DNA of 7,052 bases. It comes from Ferruginibacter sp. (GTDB lineage: Bacteria > Bacteroidota > Bacteroidia > Chitinophagales > Chitinophagaceae). The translations under genes and the position numbers were made by a program. Positions 5,680-7,052 of this stretch are shown piece after piece (position 1 is the first letter of the stretch; every line of letters begins with the position of its first letter). The notes under the pieces were generated by a model. It was not told where the DNA came from. It made no database searches and saw only the letters and a program-made list of their open reading frames with translations. The stretch lies in contig JAGPDJ010000124.1 in the NCBI GenBank assembly GCA_018057635.1, positions 1-7,052 of the forward strand. The letters run 5' to 3'.

Positions 5680-7052
5680 ATGAAAAAGAAATGGAGTTCC
5701 CTTTTTTATTTGGTTATAGTTGCCGGCCTGGGACTTGTGATATACTGGATCATAGAAAAAGGACATTTCCTGCAACCAATCAGCTTACAGGAAAGTCAGA
5801 AGCAGGCAAAGGAATCTCCCGGCAATAGCTTTACTGTTTTCACGGATTCATTTTCCCATAATTTAACCGAACCATTGACAGTATTGCTGCTTCAAATAAT
5901 TGTTATCATTGCATTTGCACGTTTATTTGGTTTCCTGTTCAAAAAAATCGGGCAGCCTGCCGTGATCGGTGAAATTGTTGCAGGAATCATTTTAGGGCCA
6001 TCCATTATCGGATCATATTTTCCTGGCATCAATGAATTTTTGTTCCCTGCGGCCTCACTGTCTACCCTTCAGTTCATCAGCCAGATTGGCCTGATACTTT
6101 TTATGTTCATCATAGGAATGGAACTTGACCTGAAAGCGATAGGAAAACAGGCATACGGTGCCGTTATTATCAGCCATGCCAGTATCATCATACCCTATAC
6201 GCTGGGAATGGGTCTTGCCTATTTCATTTACAATGAATATGCCCCGGAGGGTATATCCTTTTTATCTTTTTCCTTATTCATGGGTATTGCCATGAGCATA
6301 ACTGCATTTCCCGTACTTGCCAGGATACTGCATGAAAAAGGACTAACCCGGTCAAGGCTGGGTGCTATGGCATTAACCTGTGCCGCTGCAGATGACCTAA
6401 CGGCATGGTGTATACTAGCCGCTGTGATTGCCCTGGTAAAATCCGGTTCATCTTTCAGTGCACTTTATACCATTGCATTATCTGTTGCTTTTGTATTTCT
6501 GATGCTGAAAGCTGTAAGGCCAATGCTAGAAAAGCTCGGACATATTTATACAAGCAGAAAAAAAATGCAGACACCCATCATTGCATTTATTTTTATGATA
6601 CTGATCGTATCTGCTTACCTCACTTCTGTTATTGGCATTCATGCCCTTTTTGGTGCATTCATAGCCGGCGTTATCATGCCTTCCAGCATTAATTTCAGAA
6701 AGATCGTTATTGAAAAAATTGAAGATGTGAGTATCATATTGCTATTGCCGCTCTTTTTTGTAATTACCGGATTACGCACACAGATCGGTTTATTGAATGA
6801 AGCACATTTATGGATAACTTTCGGATGGATCTTACTTGTAGCGCTTGCCGGCAAATTCGGCGGAAGTGCACTTGCAGCCAGGATGGTGGGACAAAGCTGG
6901 AAAGACAGCCTTTCTATCGGTGTGCTGATGAACACACGCGGACTCATGCAACTGATCGTGCTGAATATCGGTTATGACCTGGGTATATTATCCCCGGAAA
7001 TATTTGCCATGATGGTTTTAATGGCTCTTGTTACTACATTCATGACAGGTCC
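5680..7052 (+). CDS. Cation:proton antiporter, CPA2 family (KefB/CHX-like), 3' end missing
   Basis: The reading frame is open from the ATG at 5680 to the window end, giving 457 codons and a partial 458th. It encodes an inner-membrane Na+ or K+/H+ exchanger. A leading hydrophobic segment (about 8-25) and a polar stretch (26-63) precede the standard antiporter core. Hallmarks are [18 protein letters not shown] (91-108), the ion-site aspartate pair Asp238-Asp239 in [16 protein letters not shown] (357-367), Lys391 in the GKFGGS helix, and [20 protein letters not shown] (418-437). The last motif resembles plant CHX and their long bacterial relatives more than KefC, and has Gln424 where Glu is frequent. 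Two aspartates, rather than Asn-Asp or Gln-Asp, recall NapA-type electrogenic exchangers, but ion choice cannot be read from this. The window stops at TFMTG, right after the last expected helix; relatives commonly carry a further C-terminal cytosolic, often USP-like, domain. It is divergent from the secreted-protein gene and lacks a Shine-Dalgarno sequence. Confidence 0.92.
   Translation, partial: MKKKWSSLFYLVIVAGLGLVIYWIIEKGHFLQPISLQESQKQAKESPGNSFTVFTDSFSHNLTEPLTVLLLQIIVIIAFARLFGFLFKKIGQPAVIGEIVAGIILGPSIIGSYFPGINEFLFPAASLSTLQFISQIGLILFMFIIGMELDLKAIGKQAYGAVIISHASIIIPYTLGMGLAYFIYNEYAPEGISFLSFSLFMGIAMSITAFPVLARILHEKGLTRSRLGAMALTCAAADDLTAWCILAAVIALVKSGSSFSALYTIALSVAFVFLMLKAVRPMLEKLGHIYTSRKKMQTPIIAFIFMILIVSAYLTSVIGIHALFGAFIAGVIMPSSINFRKIVIEKIEDVSIILLLPLFFVITGLRTQIGLLNEAHLWITFGWILLVALAGKFGGSALAARMVGQSWKDSLSIGVLMNTRGLMQLIVLNIGYDLGILSPEIFAMMVLMALVTTFMTG

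Noticed and set aside
6405..6692. 95-codon plus-strand open frame in another frame of the antiporter
   Set aside because: It is a Cys/His-rich translation of helix codons in the wrong frame, while the antiporter frame is continuous with all family motifs.
6639..6947. 102-codon minus-strand open frame inside the antiporter
   Set aside because: It is antisense to well-conserved antiporter helices and has no recognisable protein character; it is a shadow of the real frame.
1..7052. tRNA/rRNA genes, CRISPR arrays, insertion sequences, phage or defence genes
   Set aside because: Reading both strands gave no direct-repeat array, transposase, integrase, terminal inverted repeat pair or RNA-gene signature.

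Overview
The window looks like chromosomal DNA from a member of the Bacteroidota, most probably the Chitinophagaceae or a close relative. The evidence is AT-leaning DNA, starts that mostly lack a Shine-Dalgarno sequence, signal peptides ending in AQ or GQ, and a good match to the Bacteroidota promoter consensus (TTTG, spacer, TAnnTTTG). This placement rests on protein style and remembered family resemblance, not on a database search.

Layout. Positions 15-1058 (+) encode a beta-ketoacyl-synthase-like protein of the kind found in flexirubin/aryl-polyene pigment clusters of Bacteroidota. None of the three catalytic residues of an active condensing enzyme is recognisable. It converges, across 37 bases, on a minus-strand block of three genes read right to left: an uncharacterised secreted protein (5462-3876), a phytoene-desaturase/RetSat-like FAD oxidoreductase (3773-2109), and a short-chain dehydrogenase that carries a Sec-type signal peptide (2034-1096). 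A 217-base divergent intergenic region follows. It holds a convincing minus-strand promoter and, just before the right-hand gene, an 8-bp inverted repeat overlapping a -7-like box. A CPA2-type cation:proton antiporter starts at 5680 (+) and runs off the window end.

How the genes may work together. The ketosynthase homologue, the polyene-type FAD oxidoreductase and the SDR would fit the edge of a polyene pigment or lipid gene cluster whose bulk lies left of position 1. That is inference from gene content: no acyl carrier protein, dehydratase, acyltransferase or dialkylresorcinol gene is visible here. The secreted protein and the antiporter are probably not part of such a pathway.

No RNA gene, mobile element, CRISPR array or clear intrinsic terminator was found. 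No gene-free stretch exceeds 300 bases. I do not see an obviously new multi-gene system. The most unusual points are the triad-less ketosynthase homologue and the apparently exported SDR.
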